DNA of 64,000 nucleotides, taken from positions 124,001 to 188,000 of the forward strand of contig NZ_LXYE02000034.1 in NCBI RefSeq assembly GCF_001659685.2, given 5' to 3'. Source of the DNA: Labilibacter marinus (lineage in GTDB: Bacteria; Bacteroidota; Bacteroidia; Bacteroidales; Marinilabiliaceae). This document shows, in pieces, positions 1 through 9,056 of the stretch. Made by a program: the position numbers and the translations under genes. The stretch's first letter is position 1; each line of letters opens with the position of its first letter. The notes below the pieces were generated by a model that worked only from the letters and a program-made list of their open reading frames with translations, was not told the origin of the DNA and did no database searches.

Positions 1-632
1 TCTAAAGCAGATTCTAGCATGCTCACTTCAACACGAGCACCTTCGCCTGTATTTAATTTGCGATGTAAACAAGCTAATACTCCCTGGCACAGATGTGCAC
101 CTGATAATATATCAATAACAGCCAAGCCAATAGGAACAGGTCCTGCATTTTGGTTTCCGTTTAATTGCGTAAGTCCCGATACAGCCTGCAAAAGCATATC
201 TAAGCCTGGCTTGTTTTTCCAAACACCTTCTTTTCCATAACCCGAAAGCTCGGCATAAATAATATCCGATTTAATGCCTTTGATAGTATCAAAATCAATA
301 CCCAATCGTTCCGCCACATCTGGTCGGAAGTTTTGGATAACAATGTCGGCTTGCTTGATCAGTTTGTATACTTTTTCTCGCCCTTCATCCGATTTTAAGT
401 TTACCTGATAGCTCTGTTTGTTTCGGTTGATGGCTTGAAACATAGACGACTGTCCGTTGATAACCAGATTTGAAAAATACAAATCTCTACACAGATCTCC
501 TGTTTCTGGTTGCTCTATTTTAATGACTCTAGCACCTAAATCGGCTAAACGTAAACTAGCCGAAGGAGCCGAAAGGTATTGGCTAAAATCAACTACTAAA
601 ATACCGTCAAGAGGTTTATTTATTTTATTCAT
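1..632 (-). CDS. Class III CoA transferase (CaiB/BaiF family), C-terminus beyond the window
   Basis: Not closed inside the window: reading leftward from an ATG at 632 gives about 210 residues with no stop before base 1. The N-terminus (MNKINKPLDGILVVDFSQYL) and the run [20 protein letters not shown] are the Rossmann-type nucleotide fold opening of class III CoA transferases. INRNKQSYQVNLK and IQNFRPDVAERLGID match the CoA-binding region. VIDILSGAHLCQGVLA carries the Asp expected to form the acyl-aspartyl/CoA thioester intermediate. Family members move CoA between carboxylic acids such as oxalate/formate, succinate/malate or carnitine. The acid used here cannot be read from sequence. A close paralog lies just upstream (810-1952), so the two may be a tandem duplication or two subunits. 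Family sure, substrate unknown. Confidence 0.9.
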   Translation of the reverse strand, partial: MNKINKPLDGILVVDFSQYLSAPSASLRLADLGARVIKIEQPETGDLCRDLYFSNLVINGQSSMFQAINRNKQSYQVNLKSDEGREKVYKLIKQADIVIQNFRPDVAERLGIDFDTIKGIKSDIIYAELSGYGKEGVWKNKPGLDMLLQAVSGLTQLNGNQNAGPVPIGLAVIDILSGAHLCQGVLACLHRKLNTGEGARVEVSMLESAL

Positions 633-739
633 GTGTTTAAATTTTACTTTCATTTGCCACATGGAACTCTCAAATAAATTTTAATCATGCACAGTGGTTG
701 CGTATGTAGAATTTACTTGGACGTTTCATATCTTTATAT

Positions 740-812
740 GCTACAGTTGGCAGTATTCAGATAGCAGTTAAAAATGATTAACTGTTTACTGAGTGCTGTT
801 TACTGAAGACTA
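740..812. repeat. Degenerate CAGT/ACTG repeat at the 3' end of the CoA transferase gene
   Basis: The sequence shows repeated ACTG-type words (TTGGCAGTATTCAGATAGCAGT, then AACTGTTTACTGAGTGCTGTTTACTGAAGAC) running up to the stop codon of the 810-1952 gene. It belongs to the same family as the 14-bp array at 2425-2545 and the shorter patch at 1960-1985. Confidence 0.55.
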
Positions 813-1952
813 TAGATTAAATTCTTGTTCAATAATTGTATTATCCTCACCTGGCTTTGGAGCCGATTTTCTGCTGAAAAGTCGCTCGCCATCTATGCGA
901 ATAGGACAGCGCGTTGTTTTCATTTTCAGTCCATCAGAAGTTTCTACCTCTTGGTCCATTTTTAAAGCTTTATATCCTTCATGATTCAATAAATCCTTAT
1001 AGGTATTTACAGCAGAACAGAACAGGTCTTTCGCTTCAAAAATATCCAGCCAATGTTTAGAGTTTTCCTTTTTCAGGATAGGTGCTAAAAAGGCCATGAT
1101 ATCATCACGTTTATCAAACCAAGTAGCTTTATCTGCAAACTCCGTAGGAAGTTGGATACCCATGGCATCCGTAAGTTCGTTTAAAGGAACTAATGCAATA
1201 GCAATGTGGCCGTCCTTGGTTTCGTATATCCCGTAAGGTGCTTTGATGTATGCATGCGCACTTCCTTGTTTTGCACGTTGTGGCAGTTGGTTGCCATCGT
1301 TCAAATAAGTAGTGATTACCTCAAACTGAATATCTAAAGTAGACTCTAATAAACTCACTTCTACCTTGGCTCCTTTACCCGTTTTATGACGACCAATTAA
1401 GGCGGCTAAAATACCTTGTACTAAATGTACTCCGGTAAAAATATCGGAAGTAGCTAAACCACTTGCTGTAGGATTATCATCAGCATTACCTGTTAAGTGA
1501 ACCAAACCAGAAAGAGACTGAATTAATAAATCCTGCCCTGGTTTTTTAGCCCATGGTCCTTTGGCACTGTAACCAGAAACTACGCCATAAATAATGCGCG
1601 GGTTAATGGCAGAAACCACATCATAATCCAACCCAATTTTTTCCATCACACCAGGACGGAAATTATGGGTCATTACGTCGGCTTGTGCAATGAGCTGCTT
1701 TACTTTGGCCAAATCATTTGGGTCTTTAAGATTAGCAGCGTATGATTGTTTGTTTCGATTAGCCGTATGAAAAACCATACTGCTCTCATCGATAAATAAA
1801 TTTTTAATAGCAATTTGCCTCCCAGCCTCGCCAGTTCCTGGACGCTCAATTTTTATTACACGAGCCCCTAAGTCAGCCATTTTTAATCCCGCTGAAGGCC
1901 CCGCCATAAATTGTGCAAATTCTAATACTGTTATTCCCTTTAATGGTAGCAT
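810..1952 (-). CDS. Class III CoA transferase (CaiB/BaiF family)
   Basis: About 380 residues, the normal size for the family. The true start is probably the Met at 1952 ([19 protein letters not shown]). An upstream extension to 2000 would translate the CAGT repeat and looks artefactual. Visible family features are [53 protein letters not shown], and the probable catalytic Asp in [22 protein letters not shown], then the glycine-rich [15 protein letters not shown]. It transfers CoA between organic acids in the cytoplasm. With the enoyl-CoA hydratase and aldehyde dehydrogenase upstream on the same strand, it probably handles an acyl-CoA made during sugar-acid or short acid catabolism; that role is inferred. 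It is paralogous to the partial gene at 1-632. Confidence 0.92.
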   Translation of the reverse strand: MLPLKGITVLEFAQFMAGPSAGLKMADLGARVIKIERPGTGEAGRQIAIKNLFIDESSMVFHTANRNKQSYAANLKDPNDLAKVKQLIAQADVMTHNFRPGVMEKIGLDYDVVSAINPRIIYGVVSGYSAKGPWAKKPGQDLLIQSLSGLVHLTGNADDNPTASGLATSDIFTGVHLVQGILAALIGRHKTGKGAKVEVSLLESTLDIQFEVITTYLNDGNQLPQRAKQGSAHAYIKAPYGIYETKDGHIAIALVPLNELTDAMGIQLPTEFADKATWFDKRDDIMAFLAPILKKENSKHWLDIFEAKDLFCSAVNTYKDLLNHEGYKALKMDQEVETSDGLKMKTTRCPIRIDGERLFSRKSAPKPGEDNTIIEQEFNL

Positions 1953-1959
1953 ATATATT

Positions 1960-1986
1960 GAGTATGCAGTAGGCAGTATGCAGTTA
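1960..1986. repeat. CAGT repeat, inverted relative to the array at 2425-2545
   Basis: GCAGTAGGCAGT at 1966-1977 pairs with ACTGCCTACTG at 2456-2466 and 2470-2480 on the far side of the four-helix-bundle gene. The gene at 2009-2371 is therefore bracketed by inverted repeat sequence. Confidence 0.6.
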
Positions 1987-2008
1987 TTTACAAACCGCAC
2001 AACAATGC

Positions 2009-2371
2009 CTACGAATTAAACTTATTTGGATTTTCTATCATATAAAAAAGTAGTTTCCCAACTTCTTCAGATTGTAATTTTAACTCATCGTAGAGTTGTC
2101 TATTTATATATTTGCAAGATAATGCAAAATCAAGCCATACTTGCGTTTCTGTATTCTCACTGTCGCAATCCGTCAACTTACTTATAAAATGTTTCGGATA
2201 TTTTCTTTTTCGATAAGCTTCTCCTATGTTGGCACTTACCGAGCGAGAAGAACGTCGTATTTGATCTGTCAAAGAATACTTTTCATCTGAAGGAAATTGC
2301 TTTGTAATTTCAAATATTTTCATCGCCAGATTAAATGATTTTTTGTAAGCCAATAAATCTCTAAATGTCAT
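2009..2371 (-). CDS. Four-helix-bundle protein, 23S rRNA intervening-sequence (S23) family
   Basis: 120 residues. [48 protein letters not shown] and [16 protein letters not shown] are typical of the small S23/IVS four-helix bundle family, whose genes were first seen inside 23S rRNA intervening sequences and are otherwise scattered as lone genes. The biochemical role is not settled; an RNA-associated pentameric bundle is the usual view. It is oddly placed between a CoA transferase and a solute-binding-like gene, with inverted CAGT/ACTG repeats on both sides, suggesting insertion as a small mobile cassette. The start at 2371 is followed immediately by the conserved FxDLxAxxxS opening. Family call is secure; mobility is inferred. 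Confidence 0.9.
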   Translation of the reverse strand: MTFRDLLAYKKSFNLAMKIFEITKQFPSDEKYSLTDQIRRSSRSVSANIGEAYRKRKYPKHFISKLTDCDSENTETQVWLDFALSCKYINRQLYDELKLQSEEVGKLLFYMIENPNKFNS

Positions 2372-2424
2372 TTGAGTTTTATTTACAATCTACAAAAATA
2401 AACCATTACTTAAAACATCATACA

Positions 2425-2545
2425 AATACTGCCCACTGCCCACTGTTCACTGAAGACTGCCTACTGGAGACTGCCTACTGGAGACTACCTACTGGAGACT
2501 ACCTACTGTGGACTGCTTACTGTCAACTGCCTAATGAAAACTGAA
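2425..2545. repeat. 14-bp tandem repeat array (consensus GACTGCCTACTGGA)
   Basis: About seven units of 14 bp can be read from 2455 (for example GACTGCCTACTGGA twice, then GACTACCTACTGGA), decaying toward AACTGAAAACTA at the right. They are preceded by TACTGCCCACTGCCCACTG. The array ends at the stop codon of the next gene (2548-3702). It is noncoding. Confidence 0.85.
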
Positions 2546-2547
2546 AA

Positions 2548-3702
2548 CTACTTAATCTCTTTCGATTTTTTATATAGCTCATTTAAATCAGCCAACAATT
2601 TTACTTCGTCGCCACCATTCATCATATATTCTCTGATTGGTGCGCCAGCTCTATCCTGAAAATACATATGGCCATGATATCTTGGTCGTAAGAACGAACG
2701 GTCTAATGCTGGTAAGGTGTCTTTGAAAAAGTCCATAGTTTCCGCATTGTTTTGCTCATCTAACCAAGCAGCTCTATGCCCAGGTTGACCTCCGTTAGCA
2801 AAGAAAATACCTTTTTGCGTTTCAGGACATCCAACGTAATCTACAAATTTAATAGCCATGTCTTGATGTTTGCATTGCGCAGAAACGGCTAAACCAGTTC
2901 CTCCAAGGGTAGAGATTAAACCAGTTCCGTTTATTTCAACCATATCATGAAACTTAAGCAATTTACGAGCATATCCTCTACGCGAATAGTTGGTGTAACC
3001 ATAAGCAAACGGACTATATAGATACTCATCCGATAAGGTCATTTTTTCGTACACCTTAATTGGGTTGAAATCGTAGTTTTCGCGCTTAATGTTTTTTCCT
3101 AAATCGCGTAACATCTGCAAAGCTTTAATACCCACTTCGTCCGAAATTACTTTATCATCGCTTACACAAACATCTTCGCCCAAATTGGAGCAAACCATGT
3201 AAAAACTCATTAAGGTATCCTGTGGAATTCCAGGTATAGAAACTTTTCCAGTTTTAGAAAGTTCTACTAAATCGTCCCATGTTTTAGGAAGCTCGAGTCC
3301 TTCTTTTTCAAATAAGTCGGGGCGGCTAGCTGCTACAGGTGTAGCTGCATCAATAGGTAATGCCCATTGCTTGCCACTAAAGTTATAGCTTTCGAATGAT
3401 TTACCTACCGAATTGGCAGCTTGATCATCGATAAATTCTTTGGATAAAAAATCACTTAAAGGAACAATTACATGGGTGCGAGCAGCAAAACCAGTCCATG
3501 GGTGATCTATAATTAAGAAATCGTAACGCTCTGCCAGCTTGTCGATAGGCTCATCAGCAAAAGCTTGTAAGGAACGTTTCTCCCAGGTAATTTCTACGTC
3601 AGGGTTTAATTCAGAAAAGCGTTGTGCACAAGCTACTATGGATGTAAAACCACGACTGTGATTCCAGGTAATTCCTTTAAGTTGTATGTTTTTGTCAGAC
3701 AT
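2548..3702 (-). CDS. ABC-type solute-binding-like protein without a signal peptide
   Basis: 384 residues. The fold signature is that of family 1 extracellular sugar-binding proteins: CAQRFSELNPDVEITWEKRSL near the N-terminus, YDFLIIDHPWTGFAA, LPIDAATPVAASRPDLFEKEGLELPKTWDDLVEL, ISTLGGTGLAVSAQCKHQDMAIKFVDYVG and KGIFFANGGQPGHRAAW. The N-terminus (MSDKNIQLKGITWNHSRGF) is hydrophilic and enters the fold directly, so no signal peptide or lipobox is visible. No permease or ATPase gene lies nearby. It may be a cytoplasmic ligand sensor or scavenger rather than a transport component. It sits within the GH2 / CoA-transferase run. Fold call is strong, role unknown. Confidence 0.8.
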   Translation of the reverse strand: MSDKNIQLKGITWNHSRGFTSIVACAQRFSELNPDVEITWEKRSLQAFADEPIDKLAERYDFLIIDHPWTGFAARTHVIVPLSDFLSKEFIDDQAANSVGKSFESYNFSGKQWALPIDAATPVAASRPDLFEKEGLELPKTWDDLVELSKTGKVSIPGIPQDTLMSFYMVCSNLGEDVCVSDDKVISDEVGIKALQMLRDLGKNIKRENYDFNPIKVYEKMTLSDEYLYSPFAYGYTNYSRRGYARKLLKFHDMVEINGTGLISTLGGTGLAVSAQCKHQDMAIKFVDYVGCPETQKGIFFANGGQPGHRAAWLDEQNNAETMDFFKDTLPALDRSFLRPRYHGHMYFQDRAGAPIREYMMNGGDEVKLLADLNELYKKSKEIK

Positions 3703-3773
3703 TGTTGTTTATGTTTTTAGTTTAGATTAGGGAGGAGGTAAAGGGTATTCTGTTTTTGTTATTCTGGAATGTA

Positions 3774-3814
3774 AATCAAGCTCTCCTCCTTACTTTAAGG
3801 AGGAGAGCTTGATT
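3774..3814. other. Perfect 18-bp stem-loop in the gap between SBP-like and GH2 genes
   Basis: The arm at 3774-3791 (AATCAAGCTCTCCTCCTT) is the exact reverse complement of 3797-3814, with a 5-nt loop (ACTTT). It has no clear U-tract in the minus direction, so it may act as an mRNA-stabilising or processing hairpin, or be a palindromic repeat remnant, rather than a classic terminator. Confidence 0.7.
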
Positions 3815-3843
3815 GTTATGTTTAATTGTGGTCTATTGACGCC

Positions 3844-6384
3844 TTACTCAAACCCAATTGCTCTTGGTGTTTGAGTTTCACTTTCGTATTTTTTACCGTT
3901 TTGCTCTGTAAATTCTTCAAAGAAATGGTAGTATGAACCGTAACGACCATGTTTGTTTTCTTGGTTTACACGCTCAGTTTTCCACTCTTTAAATTTAGCA
4001 CTGTCAGCTTCTTGGTCGCCAATTAAAAAGAAGTAATCATTTTTAGAAATCACTTCACCTTTTTTGTTGCTTAGCTCTAGGTTTACAAAGAATTTCTCTT
4101 TTACTGTTTTTAATACTTTCTCTTCAATAGCGAATAGTGATTTTGCACTGTTTTCATCAATTTTAGCTACATCAAATTCTTTTGTCGATAAAACGTTACC
4201 CGAATCATCTTTAATTTCAAATTTGATTTTACAGTCCTTGTATTCTTTGTATAAATCATTCACTACCCAAATGTTTCCTACAAAAGGCTCTTTGTTAGAC
4301 CAACGACGCTTTGTAAATTGGAAATTAACCAATAGCGGCTGATAAGCTTTTTGAACAAAGTAATATGAGTTTTTAGGTTTTTGATAGTTATCTACAATAC
4401 CCCATTTCATATCCGGACAATAAGTGATATAATGACAAAGTGCAATACCACTTAAATTTGGCTTGTCGCGACGGAAATGCTCAATACCATTTTGAAAGAT
4501 GATACCTTGTGCATCCTGTGTAGCATTCACGAACTCTTCTAAAGATCCTTTCATTTCGCTACCAAATACATCCCAGTTTTGCATGCGTAAACGAGTTAGG
4601 TCGGCCCAATGGTGTCCCCAACTTAACCCTGGAGGCCACATTTCATCTTTAGGAATAAACTTCTCTAAGCTCTCCACAGAAGGAACCGAAGTGATGGCAA
4701 ACTCAGGAACAATAGGATATCCATCGCAATGTGTTTGATACCAATCTTCATGTAACCAACGTCCCATTTCATAGAAGTAACGTAAAGCATGTACTGCTTC
4801 TTTAGGCTTAAAACCAGCTTCTTGAGCAACTGGGTCAGTCATTGGTGAATCCGGCACATAAGGTAAGTCGATATGTGCTTGAAGCGAATCTCCTAAACGC
4901 TCTAAGAATGCACGTCCAAAATGTGGATCGCGCGTACGGAATAACATTTCCTCTCCACCTTCCATCATAATTAATGAAGGATGATTACGACGTTCTTTCA
5001 CTACTTTTACACCTTCGTTAAAAATAGCACCTAAGCTCTCTTCGTCTGTAGGAATATTTCCTGTACCTAGCGGAATCATATCTTGCCAAACCGTCATGCC
5101 CATTTCATCACAATACTGATAAAATTCTGGAATTTCTGGTGGGTGCCATCCAAAAATACGGATGTTATTCATGTTCATTTCTTTGGCTAAACGAATTAGC
5201 TCTTTGTATTCAGCAGGAGAAGTACGACCTACGAAGATATCCGGTGGCCCACCCCAACAAGCAGAACGTATAAAGTGAAATTTACCATTGATATAAGTAG
5301 AACGAGGGAATGTTACATCTACATCTTTCTTAAACCCAGGATTCCATTTCATCGTTACCTCACGAATACCAAAAACAGTTTGGTTATAATCGTGATTTGT
5401 TTCACCATTTTTAATAGCAATGTCAGCTACATAAAGATTCTGATCACCTAAATCCCAAGGGAACCATAACATTGGTTTTTCAAGGTGAATATTTTTCTCA
5501 ACTTTGCTAATTCCTGGCTTAACTGTTTGAGTAAATTCAACTTTAATTTCCTTCATCTTAAAGTTTTTACCATTAAGAGAAGCTTCAAAAGTCATTTCTT
5601 TAGCCTGGTCGCTGGTGTTCTCAACTTCTAACTCAAGGTTAACATCAGCAGAACCATTTTTATTTAATTTTTGATGCGCATAAACATCGTTAAAACGCAC
5701 TTTACCTGTTTGAACTAATTTTACAGGACGCCATATTCCAATGGTTGTAAAATCTCTGGTGTAATCGCCAAACCAAGGTGTTTTTTTACCCGCTACTGCA
5801 GCATTAACTTGTGGTGGAGGGTCTAATTTCACCATTAACATGTTTCTACCTTTTTGTGCATCCCAAGGGTGGGTACGTAGGTATTTAGTTACATCAAATG
5901 AAAATTTAGAGAATACACCTTCGTGCTTTCCTAGGTAATGGCCGTTTAACCATACTTCGCAGCTGTAATCAACTCCTTCAAATAATAATTCTACAATTTC
6001 ATTTTCAGGAAGTTTCTTCATATCGAATTGGTTGGCATACCACCATTCGTATTGTTGTACCCATTGAGCACGTACACTATTTCTTCCAAAATAAGGGTCG
6101 TCGATAACGCCAGCTTTCCAAAGGTCAGTATATACATCACCCGGAACGCGCGCATTGTTCCAAACAAGCGTTTCAATATCCTCTGAAGGAAGCTTGTGTA
6201 AGCCCTTTTTAACACCTTGTCCTGGAAGCATCATCTTAAACTTCCACTTCATTCCACTCAAATCACGTACTCTAACATTACCTTCTTGCTTGGCAAAGGT
6301 AGTATTGGGTTGTGACCACGCTGTTAAAACAAACAGACCTAACACGAAGGTTAAAATCCATTGTTTAAGATTTGTTTTTTGCAT
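3844..6384 (-). CDS. GH2 family beta-mannosidase-like glycoside hydrolase, secreted
   Basis: 846 residues. A signal peptide is visible (ILTFVLGLFVLTAWSQ). The jelly-roll sugar-binding domain contains VPGDVYTDLWKAGVIDDPYFGRN (about 80-102), the opening typical of GH2 mannosidase/glucosaminidase relatives. An immunoglobulin-like domain follows, then the TIM barrel from about 350. The putative acid/base is a Glu in EGGEEM (about 475-479) and the nucleophile Glu is in IVPEFAITS (about 561). It probably removes non-reducing beta-linked mannose or a related sugar in the periplasm. It shares very high similarity with the enzyme at 10532-13045, for example the run from NPGFKKDVDV to GWHPPEIPEF. It is likely cotranscribed with the aldehyde dehydrogenase upstream. 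Exact sugar unknown. Confidence 0.88.
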   Translation of the reverse strand: MQKTNLKQWILTFVLGLFVLTAWSQPNTTFAKQEGNVRVRDLSGMKWKFKMMLPGQGVKKGLHKLPSEDIETLVWNNARVPGDVYTDLWKAGVIDDPYFGRNSVRAQWVQQYEWWYANQFDMKKLPENEIVELLFEGVDYSCEVWLNGHYLGKHEGVFSKFSFDVTKYLRTHPWDAQKGRNMLMVKLDPPPQVNAAVAGKKTPWFGDYTRDFTTIGIWRPVKLVQTGKVRFNDVYAHQKLNKNGSADVNLELEVENTSDQAKEMTFEASLNGKNFKMKEIKVEFTQTVKPGISKVEKNIHLEKPMLWFPWDLGDQNLYVADIAIKNGETNHDYNQTVFGIREVTMKWNPGFKKDVDVTFPRSTYINGKFHFIRSACWGGPPDIFVGRTSPAEYKELIRLAKEMNMNNIRIFGWHPPEIPEFYQYCDEMGMTVWQDMIPLGTGNIPTDEESLGAIFNEGVKVVKERRNHPSLIMMEGGEEMLFRTRDPHFGRAFLERLGDSLQAHIDLPYVPDSPMTDPVAQEAGFKPKEAVHALRYFYEMGRWLHEDWYQTHCDGYPIVPEFAITSVPSVESLEKFIPKDEMWPPGLSWGHHWADLTRLRMQNWDVFGSEMKGSLEEFVNATQDAQGIIFQNGIEHFRRDKPNLSGIALCHYITYCPDMKWGIVDNYQKPKNSYYFVQKAYQPLLVNFQFTKRRWSNKEPFVGNIWVVNDLYKEYKDCKIKFEIKDDSGNVLSTKEFDVAKIDENSAKSLFAIEEKVLKTVKEKFFVNLELSNKKGEVISKNDYFFLIGDQEADSAKFKEWKTERVNQENKHGRYGSYYHFFEEFTEQNGKKYESETQTPRAIGFE

Positions 6385-6399
6385 AGCTTTACATTATTA

Positions 6400-6480
6400 A
6401 TTTGTCATTAGTTATTAGTCAATAGTCAATGGTAAAAAGTCAATGTGTTTACTAATGTCTAGTGACGAATTGCGAATGAC
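6400..6480. repeat. Degenerate TAGTCAATAGTCA repeats
   Basis: GTCATTAGTTATTAGTCAATAGTCAATGG and related words fill the gap between the GH2 start and the aldehyde dehydrogenase stop. Similar words occur at 7937-7965 and 23478-23525. It is noncoding. Confidence 0.6.
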
Positions 6481-6487
6481 CGTTTAT

Positions 6488-7933
6488 TTATTCGTAATTC
6501 ATATAAATTGTTTTCTTCTGCAAGTATTGCTCAATACCAAAAACGCCATCTTCACCACCAATACCTGCTTTTTTATGTCCCGAATGGTAACCTTGGATAT
6601 ATCCTACAATTTGCTTGTTGATGAAAATGGTTCCTATCTGAAATTCTTGAATGGAGCGCATGATATTTTTATGATTCTGCGTATATAAATAACACGATAA
6701 ACTATCATCACGTCCATTAAGTAATTCTTTGGCTTCATCAAAACCAGATACTTTTACAATAGGTAGGATAGGGCCAAACACTTCCTCTTGAACTGTGGCT
6801 TGATCTGGTTTTACATCGGTAAGCAAAGTAGGCTCATACCAGTTTCCTTTTTCAAACATGGCACCTTCTGGTCTTTTACCACCCAATACTAGGTTTGCGC
6901 CTTGTGCCACATTTTCTTTAACGATGCTATCCATGCGCTCAAGAGCCTTGCCACTTAAGCTAGGCCCCATATCAACAGCTGTCATAGGGTCGCCTACCTT
7001 AATTTTTTTGATACGATTGATCAGCTTATCGGTAAATTCATCGGCTACTTTTTCGTGTACAAAAACCATCTCGTTACAGATGCATACCTGCCCGCAGTTT
7101 GCATAACGCGAAATAGCTGCTGCCTCTACGGCTTTGTCAATCTCAGCATCATCCATTATCATAAATGGTGCTTTACCACCTAGCTCCAGTACTAGTCCTG
7201 CAACATTTTCAGAAGCTGCTTTGTAAATGGCCTGTCCTGCACGGGTACTTCCCGTCATAGAAACAAGCTTAGTAATTGGGCTTTCTACCAAATGAGATCC
7301 AACTGTATGGCCATATCCAACTACCATGCTAATCACTCCTTTGGGTAAGCCCGCTTCGTGCACCAAGCGACAAAACTCAGAAGCTGTTACTGGGGTTAAT
7401 TCCGAAGGCTTTATCACCATGGTATTACCTGTGATTAAAGCAGGCCCAATTTTGCGTCCAATTAAAGCCAATGGATAGTTAAAGGCCATTAAGCCTACCG
7501 TAACGCCGTAGGGTACTTTATGAATGGTAAGTTGCTCGTTAGGTAAATCAGATGGGAAAATAGAGCCTTGAATCCTTCTTCCTGCCTCAGCAGAATAATT
7601 AACATAACGAATAGTATCCGTTACCTCACCATAGGCTTCGGCCAGTGTTTTACCTTGCTCCATCACCAATAGTTTGGCAAAATGATCCTTCTCTTTGTTA
7701 AGCAGTTCAGATATTTTATACAAATACTGAGCACGCTCGTTTGCAGGAAGCATTTGCCAACTAAATTGCGCTTTATCTGCTGCCTCTAAAGCATGTTGCG
7801 TTTCGTCAATCGAACTTACATGTATAGATGCGAAAATCTCTCCTGTAGCTGGATTTTCTACCTCAATCTTTTCCCCTTCCGTCTTTTCAATCCATTCACC
7901 GTTAATATAACAGTTGTAGTTTTTAATTTCCAT
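6488..7933 (-). CDS. Aldehyde dehydrogenase, AldA-like (lactaldehyde/glycolaldehyde type)
   Basis: 481 residues, full length. NAD(P)-binding and catalytic features visible: [32 protein letters not shown] with the general base Glu (about 250), and CGQVCICNE with the catalytic Cys (about 284). The C-terminus ([19 protein letters not shown]) resembles E. coli AldA, which oxidises L-lactaldehyde to L-lactate. L-lactaldehyde is the product of L-fucose and L-rhamnose breakdown, and GH29 fucosidases lie in this window, so that role is plausible. An alternative is oxidation of 3,6-anhydro-L-galactose, which is also done by ALDH-family enzymes in red-algal galactan users. Cytoplasmic. It lies downstream of the enoyl-CoA hydratase on the same strand. 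Substrate not proven. Confidence 0.88.
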   Translation of the reverse strand: MEIKNYNCYINGEWIEKTEGEKIEVENPATGEIFASIHVSSIDETQHALEAADKAQFSWQMLPANERAQYLYKISELLNKEKDHFAKLLVMEQGKTLAEAYGEVTDTIRYVNYSAEAGRRIQGSIFPSDLPNEQLTIHKVPYGVTVGLMAFNYPLALIGRKIGPALITGNTMVIKPSELTPVTASEFCRLVHEAGLPKGVISMVVGYGHTVGSHLVESPITKLVSMTGSTRAGQAIYKAASENVAGLVLELGGKAPFMIMDDAEIDKAVEAAAISRYANCGQVCICNEMVFVHEKVADEFTDKLINRIKKIKVGDPMTAVDMGPSLSGKALERMDSIVKENVAQGANLVLGGKRPEGAMFEKGNWYEPTLLTDVKPDQATVQEEVFGPILPIVKVSGFDEAKELLNGRDDSLSCYLYTQNHKNIMRSIQEFQIGTIFINKQIVGYIQGYHSGHKKAGIGGEDGVFGIEQYLQKKTIYMNYE

Positions 7934-7998
7934 GCTGTTTAGTCATTAGTTATTAACTGTAGGTAGTTTGTTAAATGTTTGGGTATATGATTGTTTAC

Positions 7999-8772
7999 TT
8001 ATTTAAATTGAGGAGCTCTTTTTTCTACAAATGCTAAGCCTCCCTCTTTGGCATCTTCTGAGTCATATAATGGTTCAACCATTTCGCCTTCTAAAGCAAG
8101 TCCTTCTTTTAAAGACATTTCTAAACCTTTGTTAACACATACTTTTACTGCTGCCATTGCATCAACTGGGCCTTGTGCTAACTTTTCGGCGTATGCTTCT
8201 AGTTTATCGTTAAACTCTTCTTTACTATATAGATGATTAACTAAACCGATGTTGTAGGCTTCTTTTGGCCCAATATTATCACCAGTAATTAATAGTTCCA
8301 GTGCTTTACTTTTATCTATTAATCGGATTAGACGTTGTGAGCCTCCGTTACCTGGGATAAGGCCAAGCTTAATTTCAGGTAATCCTAAAAAGTAAGTTCC
8401 CTCAGCAGCCAAGCGTAAATCGCAGGCCATGGCTAATTCTAATCCTCCGCCTAAAGCGTGACCACTAATAGCAGCAAGGGTAATTTTTTTACTATCGGCT
8501 AATTTATTGGCGGCTAGCTGAGCATGTTCCACCATTAGTTTGTTAGCCTCCACAGTATTGGCCTCAAATACTTTGATGTCGGCACCTGCGCAAAAGAACT
8601 TTTCTAAAGCACTCTTTAATACAATTACTTTAATGTCGGCATCATCATTCGCTTTATCAATGCACTCAATCAATTGCTTATGAAAGTTAATTTCGTAGCA
8701 ATTTGCCTTGGGGCGATTGATGATGATATAACCGACTCTATTCTTTTTTTGTAATGTTATATGTTGTTCCAT
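7999..8772 (-). CDS. Enoyl-CoA hydratase/isomerase family protein
   Basis: 257 residues, a complete crotonase-fold protein. The CoA-binding/oxyanion segments are KFFCAGADIKVF and ISGHALGGGLELAMACDLR. The two catalytic acids of true hydratases are both present: Glu in GGGLELAM (about 112) and Glu in LGLPEIKLGLIPG (about 133). It therefore probably hydrates a 2-enoyl-CoA in the cytoplasm. It appears to be the first gene of the minus-strand run that includes the aldehyde dehydrogenase, a GH2, the solute-binding-like protein and two CoA transferases. A dyad (8861-8887) upstream is shared with the second GH2 gene. Physiological acyl group unknown. Confidence 0.92.
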   Translation of the reverse strand: MEQHITLQKKNRVGYIIINRPKANCYEINFHKQLIECIDKANDDADIKVIVLKSALEKFFCAGADIKVFEANTVEANKLMVEHAQLAANKLADSKKITLAAISGHALGGGLELAMACDLRLAAEGTYFLGLPEIKLGLIPGNGGSQRLIRLIDKSKALELLITGDNIGPKEAYNIGLVNHLYSKEEFNDKLEAYAEKLAQGPVDAMAAVKVCVNKGLEMSLKEGLALEGEMVEPLYDSEDAKEGGLAFVEKRAPQFK

Positions 8773-8860
8773 TTGTTGAAGAATTATACTAGACTTTTAA
8801 ATACTTAGTAAAAGGTATTAATTATTGTGGTGTAAAACTAATTCATTTCATTTCTATATT

Positions 8861-8887
8861 GAAATATAAATAGAGAATTCAAATATG
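8861..8887 (-). promoter_or_regulatory. Putative operator upstream of the hydratase operon
   Basis: On the minus strand this reads CATATTTGAAT, five bases, then ATTTATATTTC, about 90 nt from the hydratase ATG. The same first arm with identical spacing and a similar second arm occurs at 10456-10482 upstream of the divergent-strand GH2. It is a candidate shared regulator site. Confidence 0.45.
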
Positions 8888-9056
8888 AATGTATATACTT
8901 GCAAACCTCCCGTTAATTCAGGGATTCAGGCCTAAAAATATAGTCTTGTTCAGTTTAAATATAGGGATGTAAAATTAGCTTACGGGTGTGTATGATCACC
9001 TATAAGGTGAGTTTTGATAGCCCCGTTTTCAGAATTTATCAATGAATAAATTAAAA

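Noticed and set aside
1953-2000. Upstream in-frame extension of the CoA transferase
   Set aside because: It translates the CAGT repeat and lacks family similarity; the start at 1952 matches the conserved N-terminus.
2425-2545. Possible CRISPR or attachment site
   Set aside because: 14-bp contiguous units without spacers; no integrase or direct att pair.
8996-9010. TCACC-TATAA-GGTGA palindrome as terminator
   Set aside because: Short 5-bp stem with no T-run in the direction of the neighbouring minus-strand gene.
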